Assembly: GCA_002270565.1 (NCBI GenBank)
Contig: NQMI01000019.1
Span: 1 to 64,000, forward strand
Source: Stenocarpella maydis
Taxonomy: Eukaryota; Ascomycota; Sordariomycetes; Diaporthales; Diaporthaceae
Length of the DNA: 64,000 bases
Direction of reading: 5' to 3'
Below the pieces are notes generated by a model. The model saw nothing but the letters and a program-made list of their open reading frames with translations. It made no database searches and was not told the origin of the DNA. A program made the translations under genes and the position numbers. The first letter of the stretch is position 1. Every line of letters starts with the position of its first letter. Positions 1-12,150 of the stretch are shown piece after piece.

Positions 1-1430
1 CATGGGTTCCCAGAACGTCTGACCGCTAGGCCGAATGAGGTTTGCAAGGTTGGGGCTGGTAGTTGGTGGTGTTGCGTTTTGCGTCTGAACATGTCCGTGG
101 TAGCACAGGGACGTTGATAAAGCAACGACGCAAGCAAGCAAGCAGCAAGGTGCCGGGGCTCGAGGGGCGTCCATGATTGGGCCGGTGGCCTTCGGAACCT
201 TGGAAGCAAAGGCAAGATTTGGCCCATTGTTGAGAGTCTTGACCGGGCGAGGCACCTCGAATGCGTGATTACCTGCACCGCCTGATGAGAGCGGCAGGCA
301 GGGCAGGCCCCTGGGCATGTTCGAGACCTTGATGGGAATTGCCCACGACGCGACCCGGGTCGAACAAGGACCAAGCCCGAGGGGATGTGGTTGGCGCATC
401 GGAGCTTGGAGCTGCATGTGGACTACATGGAACGGAGCACAAGGCTTTTTGGTCTTTTTGGTCGGGAGGAGAGGAGTTCTTCCTCCCCAGACGGTACTGC
501 ATGTGCGTTGCCCACTGCCGTCGAAGGGTCGCGCGACGGACTGGTGATGTTGATGTGACAAAGCCGTCCGCCGCATGCTTCTAGAAACCTTCTGCGGCAT
601 TGTCTTGTCTCGTCCATGTCACGTCCTAGGAGCGACTGACTTCCCAGGTGGTCAGCAGGCCCTCGGCCAGGGCCGTGGTTTGAGTCTGATGACTGGACTG
701 GACGCATCACTGGTGGTCTTGGGGTAGGTGTTCAATGCCGAGGCTGCAGATGCATGGTATGGTGGGTTAATGGCTGGTTGCGGGTGGCTTTTTGCCGGGG
801 GGGAGGGGGAGGGGGCGACAAGAGGAAACCTTCATCCTGGAGGCCGGGCGCTGCCCGGCAATAGCTGCCACTGAACCGCGCCATATAATGCCTGGAAGTT
901 GGTAGCAGGAATTGCTACGGTGAGGATAGGGCTGCATTGTTGCAATTCCATACATCGGGCGAAAATGGGGTGCCCCCCCCCCCTGAGCTGCAAGCCCCCC
1001 TCCCTTGGCTGACGGAGGAGAGGAGTTTGTGGTGGCCATGGTAGTGGTGGTGGTGGTGAAGGAGGAGGAGCAGGACCACGACGACGACGAATAGAAGACT
1101 ATCTGACCGGCGGAGGGAGTGCTTGCTGCATCTGCATCATGGTCAGCCATTTGCACAAAAAGAGCTCACCCTAATTGGGGGGTGGTGACACTATGGGTCG
1201 GCGGGCAGTACACAACATTGAATGTTGTGGTACTCTTGTATCGATCAATCCATGCGGGCGGGCCCCATAGTATAATGTAGACACATAGTAATGCGCCGTC
1301 GTCGGCCACGATTGGCTCATCTGAGCAACCGTCGGCTGTCCTTCGTTCCGCTTCACGCATCATGTCCGAAGAGGCAGCAGCACGACTTCTGGTCCATTTG
1401 TGGTGGCTGCTGCTGGTTGCCTTGCCGTCT

Positions 1431-1461
<31 letters not shown>

Positions 1462-1463
1462 CG
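1431..1463. repeat. (ACGC)n microsatellite
   Basis: About eight uninterrupted copies of the tetranucleotide GCAC/ACGC are directly visible. No coding role is apparent. Confidence 0.95.
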
Positions 1464-2500
1464 TAGACCATGTACAAACTTATGCACCACGGTGCAGGTG
1501 GTGTCTCTCCTTCCCACCCCCCTTCCCTTGACGTACCATAGTACATATATACCTTGTACGCTTGGTACACTACGTACATAGTGCACGTCCTGAAAGGGCC
1601 AAGTCGGACTCGTGGCGGGCGCTTGCATACCGCCGACATCATCTGTCCGAGGCCAAGTCGTATGATTGAAGCGCAGGTAGAGGAAGCTAATCAAATTCAT
1701 TGTCTTGATTGCAATATTTGATCTCCTGGGGCCGTGTCATAGGTTTACGGCGCCGGCGGGCTATTTCCTTGCCCCACATCCTTGCGCTTCCCCGTCGGTA
1801 CTTGATCTGTCGCGTATGGGACGGGATGGGATGGCCAGCTCAAGGACCAAAGTCCCGCCTTCCCTGCCACATCTCCGTCCCACTGCATTCGAGATTGTGC
1901 ATCGCCATCTCGAAGCCAGACACGGACGGAACAATCCTGTGCTGTCAGGAGTCGGGACAGCCTGGCGTGCCAGGGCACTGTGCTGCGTGCAATGATATCA
2001 CGAAAGGGCCGGGAGGAGGGAACGGTGGCAAGCGCCATCGCGTCCGCATCACGGGGAGCTGGCTGCTCAAGGGGCTCCCGGTTGAAGGAGGGACGGACGG
2101 GCTATCTCTCACCGAGCAAATTTAGCCCGCGCAGCCTCTGGCGCCATCGCCAGGCACGAGTCGACAAGTGCAACGTGTGCAACCCCAGACAGGAAGATGC
2201 CGAAGGGGAGGGCAAAGAGGATTCCAGCCCAGTAGGCTAGTCCAGAGGCTCGTCAACAATGTTTTGGCATGCCTGATAGCGAGCGAGTGAGTTTGCGCGC
2301 GGTCTCGGTGCCGTCGGCGCCATGCCCATTCTAAGCAGGTGGTCTAGATGGACCGGGAGCCCGCCTCCTCTTGTCCCTGGAGGCAACCCCTGGGATCCTG
2401 GGCCGGGCTGGACCGGATCTGTGGGAGTTCGGAAAGGTGAGCCTGGCGGGCCGGATAACCTCAAGGTGAGGCGAGCGGGCGCGCAGGACGCGAAGGGTAA

Positions 2501-2529
2501 CAGACAGACAGACAGACAGACAGACAGAC
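2501..2529. repeat. (CAGA)n microsatellite
   Basis: Seven tandem CAGA units, directly visible, in non-coding sequence. Confidence 0.95.
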
Positions 2530-5500
2530 GCCGACCAGAGTCCAGACGCGCGACTAATAAGGCGCATGGAAGGTGACACGTGAAATTGAGACACTGCTCG
2601 AGCGCTGTTGACGTTGACATGCGAAGATCCTTTTCGAAGGGGACCTTGACCACCCCCTATCTCCGAGGCGGCCTGGAGAAGTGTGCATGCTGGCGTCGGA
2701 GCCGAATACTGGCGTTGGCAAACTGTGAACCTTGGGGGCGCCTGATGCAACACAAGCCCACGATGGGATGTAACTCCAGATTCGATGCCAAACATCAGCA
2801 CCCCCGACGTCCTGCAACCCTTGGACCTCAGGACCTGGCCATGCATCAGCAACCAGCATAGGGCTTGAGGGATTATCTGCCATTGTAGCAGATATCTGTC
2901 TGTGTACCTTAGGTAGGTAGTCATGTGTCCTTGGTGAATCCCTAGCAGGGCAGCTCAGAAAAGCCTTGATGACACGACGGAGACGAGCAGGATAAAAGCA
3001 TGTATTGGGCCAGTTCGGATTCGACGCCGCCCCGGTCGATGGTGGTCAGACATGGCTACTCCCGTGTCGCCCCCCTCTTCGTCTCTTCCAAACCACCCTC
3101 CAGTAGTACACTAAGCACACTAAGCACCTACATAATACACTAGGCATGTACATAGTAGTCCTGTACTTATGTACTTTGACCATGTAGTAGTGTACACATA
3201 CCAGGGCGTGTGCCTGGTCACTCACAAGCCACGGCAACGGCTCGACGGATGGGCGGCCGGCTTCATCCATTTCACATGTCCCCTGTGGGCCGCGCCCCCC
3301 CCCCTCATCGTTGATGACTGTCTGTCGACAAGCTAAGCTTATTGCGCAGCCGGGGCCGCCTCCCCACATACTCCGTACATATGTAGAGAAGGGGTACGAG
3401 GGTTATTACTGCACACAGCTGAAATATGAAATGTACCATGGCTCCTTGGGTACTTGGGCAAGCACAGACCGGGATTACTAGTCATGTACTCCGTACTGTC
3501 CCAGCCAGCATGGAGTAGCCCTTCTCCACCACGCTCCACCCGGCTCCCAAGGGTCGTTTCCCCCCTCCCTGGCTGGGCCACTCTCTGGTCTCCTTCGCCA
3601 TTGTGCATTCTGGCAGTTCTGGACTCAGAACACTCCGTCCTCGCCCTGGTCCTGGCCAACAACAACCCCTGCACCCCCATGCTGGACTGCGTTCTCTGAT
3701 CGGGCCTAGCTGGACAAGGCACGCCCAAGCACACAGGCAACACAGCACACAGCACACACAGCACACGGCACACTGGTGCACTCGCTCACTCGTATGCAGT
3801 GGGCCGTCTCTCGCCAGCTTTCCGTCCTGGTCACAGTCCCGTTTGCCGCAGCGCCCCTCCTGCCCCGCCTGTCAGGCGGAGCTCAGAGCGCACAGAGCAC
3901 AGCAGACGGAGCTGATCTGAGAAGTGGCCCACCGGTGTGGTTTGTCAGTCGGTCCGTCGCTTGCTCACTTCAATCAAATCAATCACGCATGCACGCACGC
4001 ACCTGGGCTAAACTGCGGGCCGGAATACAGGCGCTCATCTCTTGATTGACTCGGGACCCTCGACTCCAAGCAGCACTCTAGCCTCTCTATACTCCGCACA
4101 CCACGTCCTCCATACCCCGTACACCACGGCGGTTTCAGCCTTGGCCGAACCTTGTTCTGCTTTGCCGAGTGCGACTGGCCTCCGCGCAGCCTCGGCACAA
4201 TGAATGACCTTGGGTGTTCTGTCTTCTTCACGCTCCTGCTCACTACCAATGCAAACCTCGCTGTATTTTCTCTCTGCACGCGCATGTGCCGCATACCTAC
4301 TGCGGAGTATAGAGTTGAGAGACATGGATAGACCGACCAGCTGAACACCAAGCCGCCCAGGCAAACAATATCAGATGGGAGAATCTGTCCCGAGTGCAGC
4401 CAGCCGCGCCTGCAGTTCACGATACATAAAATACGCTACTAATAAACTATTTATTGTGCATCCGTTGTGTACGACGTGATGTGATCGTTGTACCCTCGTG
4501 CCGACCCCTGGCTCTCCCTTCTTAACACTATCGTTATTACTATTAGTCGACCATGTACAGCTCTGTATCTATCATAGTATGTTGTACCGCTATCCATCCG
4601 GGCAGCCAGGCGCAGGTGTGGTCGACCAAAGCGGAAGGAACATTATCGCAGGCCGGGGACTCGGCGAGGCCATCCCTGCCCACCCCAGTCTGCAGTCTGC
4701 ACCTGCCCCCTCCTCTCTTTCTGCACCCTTGCTCCTGCACCCTGCTTGCTGCACCGCACCTGGCCCACGCGCCTGCATTTTGCATGTCTGCGCCCTGCAC
4801 TTTGTATCCTCCCACCCTCTACCCCTTGCAACCCAACGCTGCCTTTCGAACCGCGGCCCCCATCCATCCCGCCGGCACCACCTAAGATCCTGGCATGCAT
4901 CGACCAGAGAGCACCGAGTCCAGCGCGGTACCGCACTACACCATCACACTATACTATGGTATCGTACAGGAAGAAGGGCACCCCCACCGTCTGCCTGACC
5001 CGTGCGTCTTGTAGCTTTTTGCCAGCTCTGAGCGAGGAAGTGCCGGTGGGCCCCGGTGGGGCATGGGCGCGCACAAAATTACCCATACCACCATGGTACA
5101 TACGCCATACATACGCTTCTTTTCCCCCTCGGGACATGGGACAGAGCCTGGCCGAGCCCGCCCCTCGCCGTTGAGAGTCAATCACGATCTCCCCTGGGCC
5201 TGCCCTCCATCCGTCTCTGCCACGACGAAATTCCCCTGTCGGACCCAGCCCAGGCGCAACATCATGGGCCAGCCATCCAGCTTTCCACCAAGCCGCATCG
5301 CCAGTATCCCGCAAAGAGCACCACCACCACCCTCTGCGCCGCGCAGCGCACCTTGACGCTGGAACTCAACCCACCAGCTGCTGTTCACCCTACCTACGGT
5401 AGCCCCTCCCGGCGCCTGTTCTGGTCGCTGGCCGCGCATCGCCTTGCTCGATCGAGGACGCCTGGGTGCTGTGATGGGGGTCAGTGATCTTCATTGGGAC

Positions 5501-8044
5501 CAGGTCTCCAGGTCGGCGTTGCTGCTTGATCGAGACAAGGCTCGCTTCCTCACCGACTGCCCTGCCTGCATCGGAAGGGGTGGGGGGTGTGCGTGTCCCG
5601 CCGCCATTCTCGCGACAGAGTTCCCAAATTGCGACGCCCACACTGGCGCAAATCATAAACTCCCAGGCCCTGCTAAGATGGGCTTCTCGAGTGCTCCGGA
5701 GAAAAAACAAGCGGGCTGAGCCTTTTCAGGTTGCAAGCCATATCCGCTTCGGCAAGCACGGTTTGCAACGCTCCTTCGTCTGCCAGGCACCGTGGGCACC
5801 CTCCCCCGGCCCCCAGCATGCCAACGGCGAGGCACATTGTCGCTACTGTGGTATCGACTGCGGGCACCTTCGAGCCTACCAGGTACGGCACCAAGCACCT
5901 ACCACGGCACTCTGGCCATGCCAGCATGGAGGGGACCACCCATCGGGCCCGAGGTTTATCCACCAGCCCTGGCTGTGTCCCTGCAATGTTGTTCTCATGG
6001 CCGGCAATGTTGTGCATCTGGCTGGCCTGCTGCCATGGGCGCAGCGCTCGCAGGATTCGTACAGTGCCGCAGTGCGAAGGTGGGTAGGTACTGGAGGTCT
6101 GCATGCTAGTGCACCACATAGTGCTGAGAGGGAGCCCTCCGGCTTGACTTGCTCCACAGGGCGGACGAACCCGCGACTCGAGTGATGGAACCACAAAAGG
6201 CTTGTACACTGCGACGAGTCACTTGCCCCGGGCCGTTGCGAGCCTGCGCCTGGCTGGGCCCAGGCTCTCGCGAAGCGTCGATGGAGTTCTGTCCAGACTC
6301 TGCCACCAGGCGTGACGACTCTGGAGTGAACCGTTTCCAACTGCAAGATCTCCCGGGGCCATATGCCTGTCACAATACGCAACGTCACAAGGCCACTCTT
6401 GATGACATTCTGGTACAAACTTGGCGGGGACACGGCGTCCCTCGCGCCGCCGCGCCTTTGACTCGAGCACATGGGTTGCTTGCACGCACGCTTCCTGACG
6501 CAGCACAATTTCTGCTATGTAATCACGTCGCGAACAAAACATTGTGGGGCAACTACGCAGCAGGGGTCTCTTGAGGAGCGGGTGCCGTCCCAGCAGTTGC
6601 ACCCCCGGGGAACAAAGTCTACTGCGCGTGTGACAGCAGCTGCGCAGCCGCTTAGGAGATATCACACTTCTCTCTGGCGTTGTCGGTGATGCTGTACTGT
6701 CAATCAAGGTCGACTGCACCATGCAGTGCAACTGCCAACACTCCACGCACAGTAGTGACATAACTGGCAATTACCCAACGCCACAGTGCCACAGGCAACG
6801 TCCCGATACAGGCGCACCTTTCGTACCCCGGGGCGGAGGAAACCCGACGTCCCCAGATTCCACGAACGATGTAGTCGGGACAGTGAGGCCGAGTTCGCCA
6901 AACCGGAGACAGCTCGCTCCGTGTGCAAAGACGGTCAGCTTTCCTACACCCTCATCGACGATGCAATCTCATATGCGTCCAGTACAAGAGTCTGCACCCG
7001 GCCTATCGCAAGTCTCTGTGCCAATACGCACATGCGCTACCCTTGAAACCTGGACTATCGACTGGCCTCCGCCGCAGGCAAGTCTTCGGTGTGGATGACC
7101 GGCCTCTCGAGGGCCACCACTCCCGGGCGAGACGAGACAAGCACAAAACATGACCCCGGAGTCAAGCAGCTCGAGTCTTTCTCTGCACTGAGTGTTCTGT
7201 GTCGTGTTGGCCCCGACATACCGCAAGCACAGATTAAGTTCACATCGGACCGAGGACAACTTGCGGGGCCTGTTGCCCAATCGCAATCACACCGGAACTC
7301 CACAGCATGTGGCCTGCTAGTATGGCGTCGCCACAATCCTTCTGTTCGTCTGGTCGCCTGCCAAGAACAACCAGGCCTTGCGTTCCGTGATAGAGTTCGT
7401 GTGAGCCTCATGGACCTGCTAACGAAACGCTAAGACCCGTTGGATGTTTCTAAGCTAGCACTTCTTGGCTGTCAAAAATGGCTTTGATAAATATAGGCTT
7501 GACAATCGTTTGGTCACACACCAAAAGTTTCACGATCGCTAGCAGCGAACGATAGGGGAAACCAGTGCGACGGACCCTGAATTGAGGCTGCTGAGGGGCT
7601 TAGGAAGCCCCCCCTTCCCCAGCTCTGACGTCGTGCGCACGTCCCCGGCGTGACGGTGTCGAACGGTGCTTCAACCTCTCAGGGGAATCCAGGCCGGCCG
7701 AGATGTCACTAGTAGCTCCAGGGTCACCTGCAATCGCATTGGCGACAGACACGTTGGCCGTTGCAAATGTTCGAATCTCCCAGGAACCTCTGCCTCCCAG
7801 ACCATCTGCGCTCTGTCCATCCTCAAGTCAGCGCGTAATTGAGGCTCTGGCCTCCTTCCCCAGATACGAGAGCAGCCGTCTCAACGGAATCTGGGTGCAC
7901 AGTCTCTTCGTCATGTCGTCCCTTGCGACACCAATAGGGGGAAATGAATCCTTTCGGATGCGTTATGCATAGTGAGCGCGCAGCAACGTCCAGAGTCTGC
8001 CAAATATAACTAAGAGTGTTAGCACTTGTCCTAAGCAAAGATAA

Positions 8045-8605
8045 CACCCCAGTAATTCTGGCGCTGCGGCCAGGGTGGTGGCTTCGGACTACTGGGCTGA
8101 ACATCCGCTCCGGTCTGGCCCTCAACACTGACACCGCATCACGACAAGCCAAGATCTCCTGGCGGTACACTAGCAGACCACACTCGAAATCATCCATCAT
8201 GGACCACGGCCTGCTGACCCAAGGGATGACCTATCTGCGACCTACGGAAACCGTGACCACTGCATTCTTGCTGAAAAGCTAGGACTTGTCGTCAACACCT
8301 TCTCCCGCACGTCGCTGTTCTATTCGTAGCACCCAACCCCCCGAAGACTGCAGTGGAAAGGGGCTGAGAGACCCCTTTCAACGCTCAGGACATGGTGCCG
8401 CCGTCTTGACGCCATCGGGGTTGCAGGGGACTTGGTATTGGGCAATTCGGCCCCCAACACGCTCACGATGGATGCAACGCACATGGTTAGATACCAATAC
8501 CGTCTCAAAAGGATTCTGATGATCGACGATGCCTGCATCATGTGCATAACCACCACCTACCTACACAAGGCCAGCGGCAAATACACGTCCATGTCAGCCA
8601 CCTGA
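8045..8605 (+). pseudogene. possible decayed reading frame, unknown family
   Basis: One forward frame reads for 186 codons with only three internal stops (TGA at 8129, TAG at 8171 and 8327) and then ends at TGA 8603. The translation looks more protein-like than its surroundings, for example a stretch RLKRILMIDDACIMCIT near 8497-8547. The internal stops are of the kind made from CGA, CAG or TGG by C-to-T or G-to-A change. I do not recognise the family. Three stops in 186 codons is only mildly fewer than chance, so this is a weak call. Confidence 0.2.
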
Positions 8606-11600
8606 TCGGCAGGTGCACCGACATAGCTAGGTCCATCTTGATATCAGCACGCTCCGACAAATCGTCGGCCAGGGTTGGCTCGAGGTTCTGCTGGAAATTG
8701 TTGGTCCTGCACTCGTACCTCGACTATGGCCGGAGCGGGGCAGGGAGAGAAGTCAAATGACGGACCCCACCCCCCAGTACTCGAGCGGCATTTCGATGGT
8801 TGGTCTTGATACTGGGCTGCGATTGAGTGCTGCCTGCGGCATCCGCCTCTGGGCGCGTGGCGCCTACTTTGTTCATCTACCATGTTGGATGGTACCGTGC
8901 CGCAGCAAAATCTCCTCAGTGCCTGGATGCCCTTGACCAGGCCTGGTGCGCGACAGGGGCGTGCTGCAGTCTCTGGTAGATTTCACTGCTTAGCATACGC
9001 CGCTGTGCGTCGGGGTACATATAGCTTTCGCATTAGCATTATAGAGCAGCCACGACGTTCCATTTCCGTCACCTGCAGAGGTCGTCTTGAGCTGTTCGCC
9101 AAATCTGCGGTGTCACAGCCCAAAAAGCAGGCTGTCCACATGGAGAGCATTCGAAAGCCGAACCCGTGGCCACCATCTGCAGGAAGTGTGCCAGGGTCGC
9201 TTCTCCAAGGGCCGCTCTCGCGCAGCCCAGAGGCCAGGAAAGTGGCCCCGTGGGCCCAGGGCTGTCTTTTTGTCATTTCACCTTTTCTCACTTGCGACAC
9301 GTCGTCTACAAAGACGCTATCAAGACGGCACGCGCCTGCAGTGTATCCCGACGTGTTTCCGCAATGGTAAAGTTGTCCCTAGCCTTCGCATTCTAATAAC
9401 TGTCTGAAATCAGCGTTACGCGTCTACTGCTTCTAGGGATCATCGCAGCCAAGGCGGCAAGCTCCAGGTTCTTGCAACATTTGACAAAGTGGAGAATTAG
9501 CCGCTCTGTACGAGGTGCGGACCCGTCGCAACCCACCGCGCATGCGACTTCGGCCGGCAAATGTTAAAGCAGGAGAATTACCGCGAATGGTCAAATACCC
9601 GCGCTCTGATATTTTTCACCCCGGAAGGCCAGCCGGTCACACTGGTCAGACATTCATCGATCAACGCAAGGAACAGGATGGTATTTGCTACCTGGGGCCG
9701 CGTTCGCTCAAGACTCGGAACTCTGGTGACTGGGCTGAGGTCACTCAATAATCTCGCAAGTACCTCGCGCATACATAGTATCGACCACATGTTTCTGGTG
9801 GCTAGATCCGTGAATGCAGGCCTGACAGCGGCCTCTGGGTTGCCCCTTTAGGGAGGTCAGTCCCCCATGACAACTTGATCGTCTCCCCTAATTGGCCGGA
9901 TTGCTCACACCTCACCCACTGCCTCTCTGAGCCGAGGTGGGTGCTGACAGAGGTTGAGCACCATCAAGTCTGTTGTCACTCGATCTACTGGTCTCCCTGT
10001 CGTCAATTTGCCCCGTCTTTATCGATCGATTTCACCCTCAACTTTGTCATCCTCAGTCGGAGCTCTCGGGGCCGACTGACACTGATCCAGTGCACGCCAA
10101 GCGGCAACGTGGTATTTGAGTCTGTGATGTTTGGCGATTCCGATGGACTCCTTGGTCTGGTCTCGGATTCTTCTTTGACATCTGGGTTGGCTTGTCGATG
10201 TGTGCAAGCGCATAAGTATGCAATATAACTGTTTGAGAAGTCTTTCATACAGCTGTTGTTTTAGACGCTGGCAATGCAATTTCAGAACCCTCAAAGTCGA
10301 GGTCACCCTTATAACGACCGTCTTAAGAGCCGAGTGCTAGTGTAGATATATGGAACAAGGTTTGACTATTGCTTTACTCATTACTTACTTGGTTTTGCCA
10401 GGCAGAGGATCCTGGAGATCAATGAAGACGGCATCAATGTGTTTTGCCTACACTACAATCACTGGGGAACCCCTGACCAGCACCCCTGCCCTGTCTTCCC
10501 TCGACAGAAGACAGCCGCCCAGGCTGTTGATCACCCAACCCCCCCTCCCCCCCGGGCTCTGGCAATCTCGTGAACCGATTTTTGCCTTGCCCTGGCCCCC
10601 ATGCCCACACACCATACCCCTTCGATCTTTTATCAGCCGTCTAGTCCAACTGTCCCTCTCCATTTTGCGGGTCTGCAGCCTCGCAGAGCTTGTCGGAGAA
10701 TTTTGCTCTAATCAGATACCCTTGCTGATGGCTACCACATACAAGGACCGGGGTTGCTATGAGCTTGATGAGGTAAAAAGGCAGCTTTAGCCCTCTTGGA
10801 CCAGGACTGGAGATCATTAGGTACCCAAGAGGGAGCCCGGGTATCGTCTCTCTGGCCTCAGAGCTCCGTGTTCTTGGGCTTCGATTCTGCTCCTCCAGCA
10901 GGATCGGGCTTGATCGGTCCGCTCCATCGAGTCGGAGCATTCGACAGTGGTCGCGCGAATCTGTTCAGACGGTCTGCTCAATGATCTTGGTGTGGTCCTA
11001 GCCATGGGATGCTCTGTCTTGCATCTCTTGCGACCCGCAATGGTCCTTGTGTAAGATGGTCGATACTAGCCAGGAGTTCCTTGATCCTTCGGCAGAGCGT
11101 TTCGAGGAGGACGGCAACCGTTGGCTCGTCCGATGATACTTCACAAACTCTATTCTCGGATGTCCTAGTACCCTAGTGGAAGCCCCCGACCGATACATGA
11201 TGAGTTCCCACTAATGCCTTGTTCCTCGGTCAAATATCTTGGGCACTTATCCGTCCAGCTATACGTCGAGTCAATCTGGCAACATGCCAGCCATCTTACT
11301 TTTGACCGAGGATCCTGCTGGAAGTTGAACATTCTGAGATTTGGCCGGTGAGGAACAAGTTTGTCCACGCGGAAGCGAGAGTCAGTTGCCTTTATGTACC
11401 TGGCCTGGCGCGATACTTTGGTGGTGGGCTGGAGTTGTATTCGACGTGCCGTATCTCGACTAACATAACCCCCTGTTGCCTACCTGCCAGATCGCCGCCG
11501 CCGCCTCCATCTCCTTCCCTGTCCGGCTGCATGTACATAGAGGTACGTACTGTGTGTACTGCGGTATGTACAGGCTCTCCATTCTGTGCACTAAGCGGTC

Positions 11601-12150
11601 CACCCTCACAGGCTCATCACCTCTCGGATATCCACTGTGAAGGCCCCTCAATCCCCTGACCTTGGCCGTTCGTTACCATTCGAGAGTTGCCCCGTCGACC
11701 CTGATCCAACCCCAGGATAGTGTGCCAGTGGCTCTCATAAAACGTCCCCCACCGCATCTACCGTATCATTTCATACAAGTACCACTTGCCCTGCAACCCT
11801 ACGACCATTGTTCACTCGATTCTAACTTCATCTTCGTTTCGTCTGTTGAGCCCGTTCAACTACTTCTTGTTTCAGTAGCTGGCTGAGCGCAGTCACGGAT
11901 CTGGAACTCCTCAGTCATTGACTACGACGGCCTGGAAGGGTCACAACGGGCGTTTTGGCCGTGTTGCTCGAGTTGGCAACTCTTCGAACTTAACTTCCAG
12001 CCACCAGCCGGGGCGACGAGCACTTGACAGACGTGCCTTGATCCTCCGCCGTAACCACAGCGTTGATTTCTTTTTCGAGAGAGGAAAGAATCTAGCAGTT
12101 TCTTCTGGGCGAGATATGTTCCCATGTGCACCGCAACATACGCAGTGACC

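Larger units (their letters stand above)
1..12150. other. 12 kb without a supported gene, upstream of the Ndt80-family regulator
   Basis: Open frames here are short, overlap on both strands and read as low-complexity or compositionally driven peptides; none carries a motif I recognise. The stretch contains microsatellites (1431-1463, 2501-2529) and many short TAC/GTA-rich palindromic runs near 1500-1580, 3100-3200 and 11520-11570. The part from about 5.7 to 11.4 kb has the look of old decayed sequence. It may hold an extended promoter or 5' leader of the downstream regulator, since fungal regulatory genes often have long upstream regions, but nothing in the sequence proves this. Confidence 0.5.

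Noticed and set aside
767..1156. Minus-strand frame with Ser and Thr runs
   Set aside because: Low-complexity translation of CCA/TCC trinucleotide tracts; no motif and no plausible gene structure.
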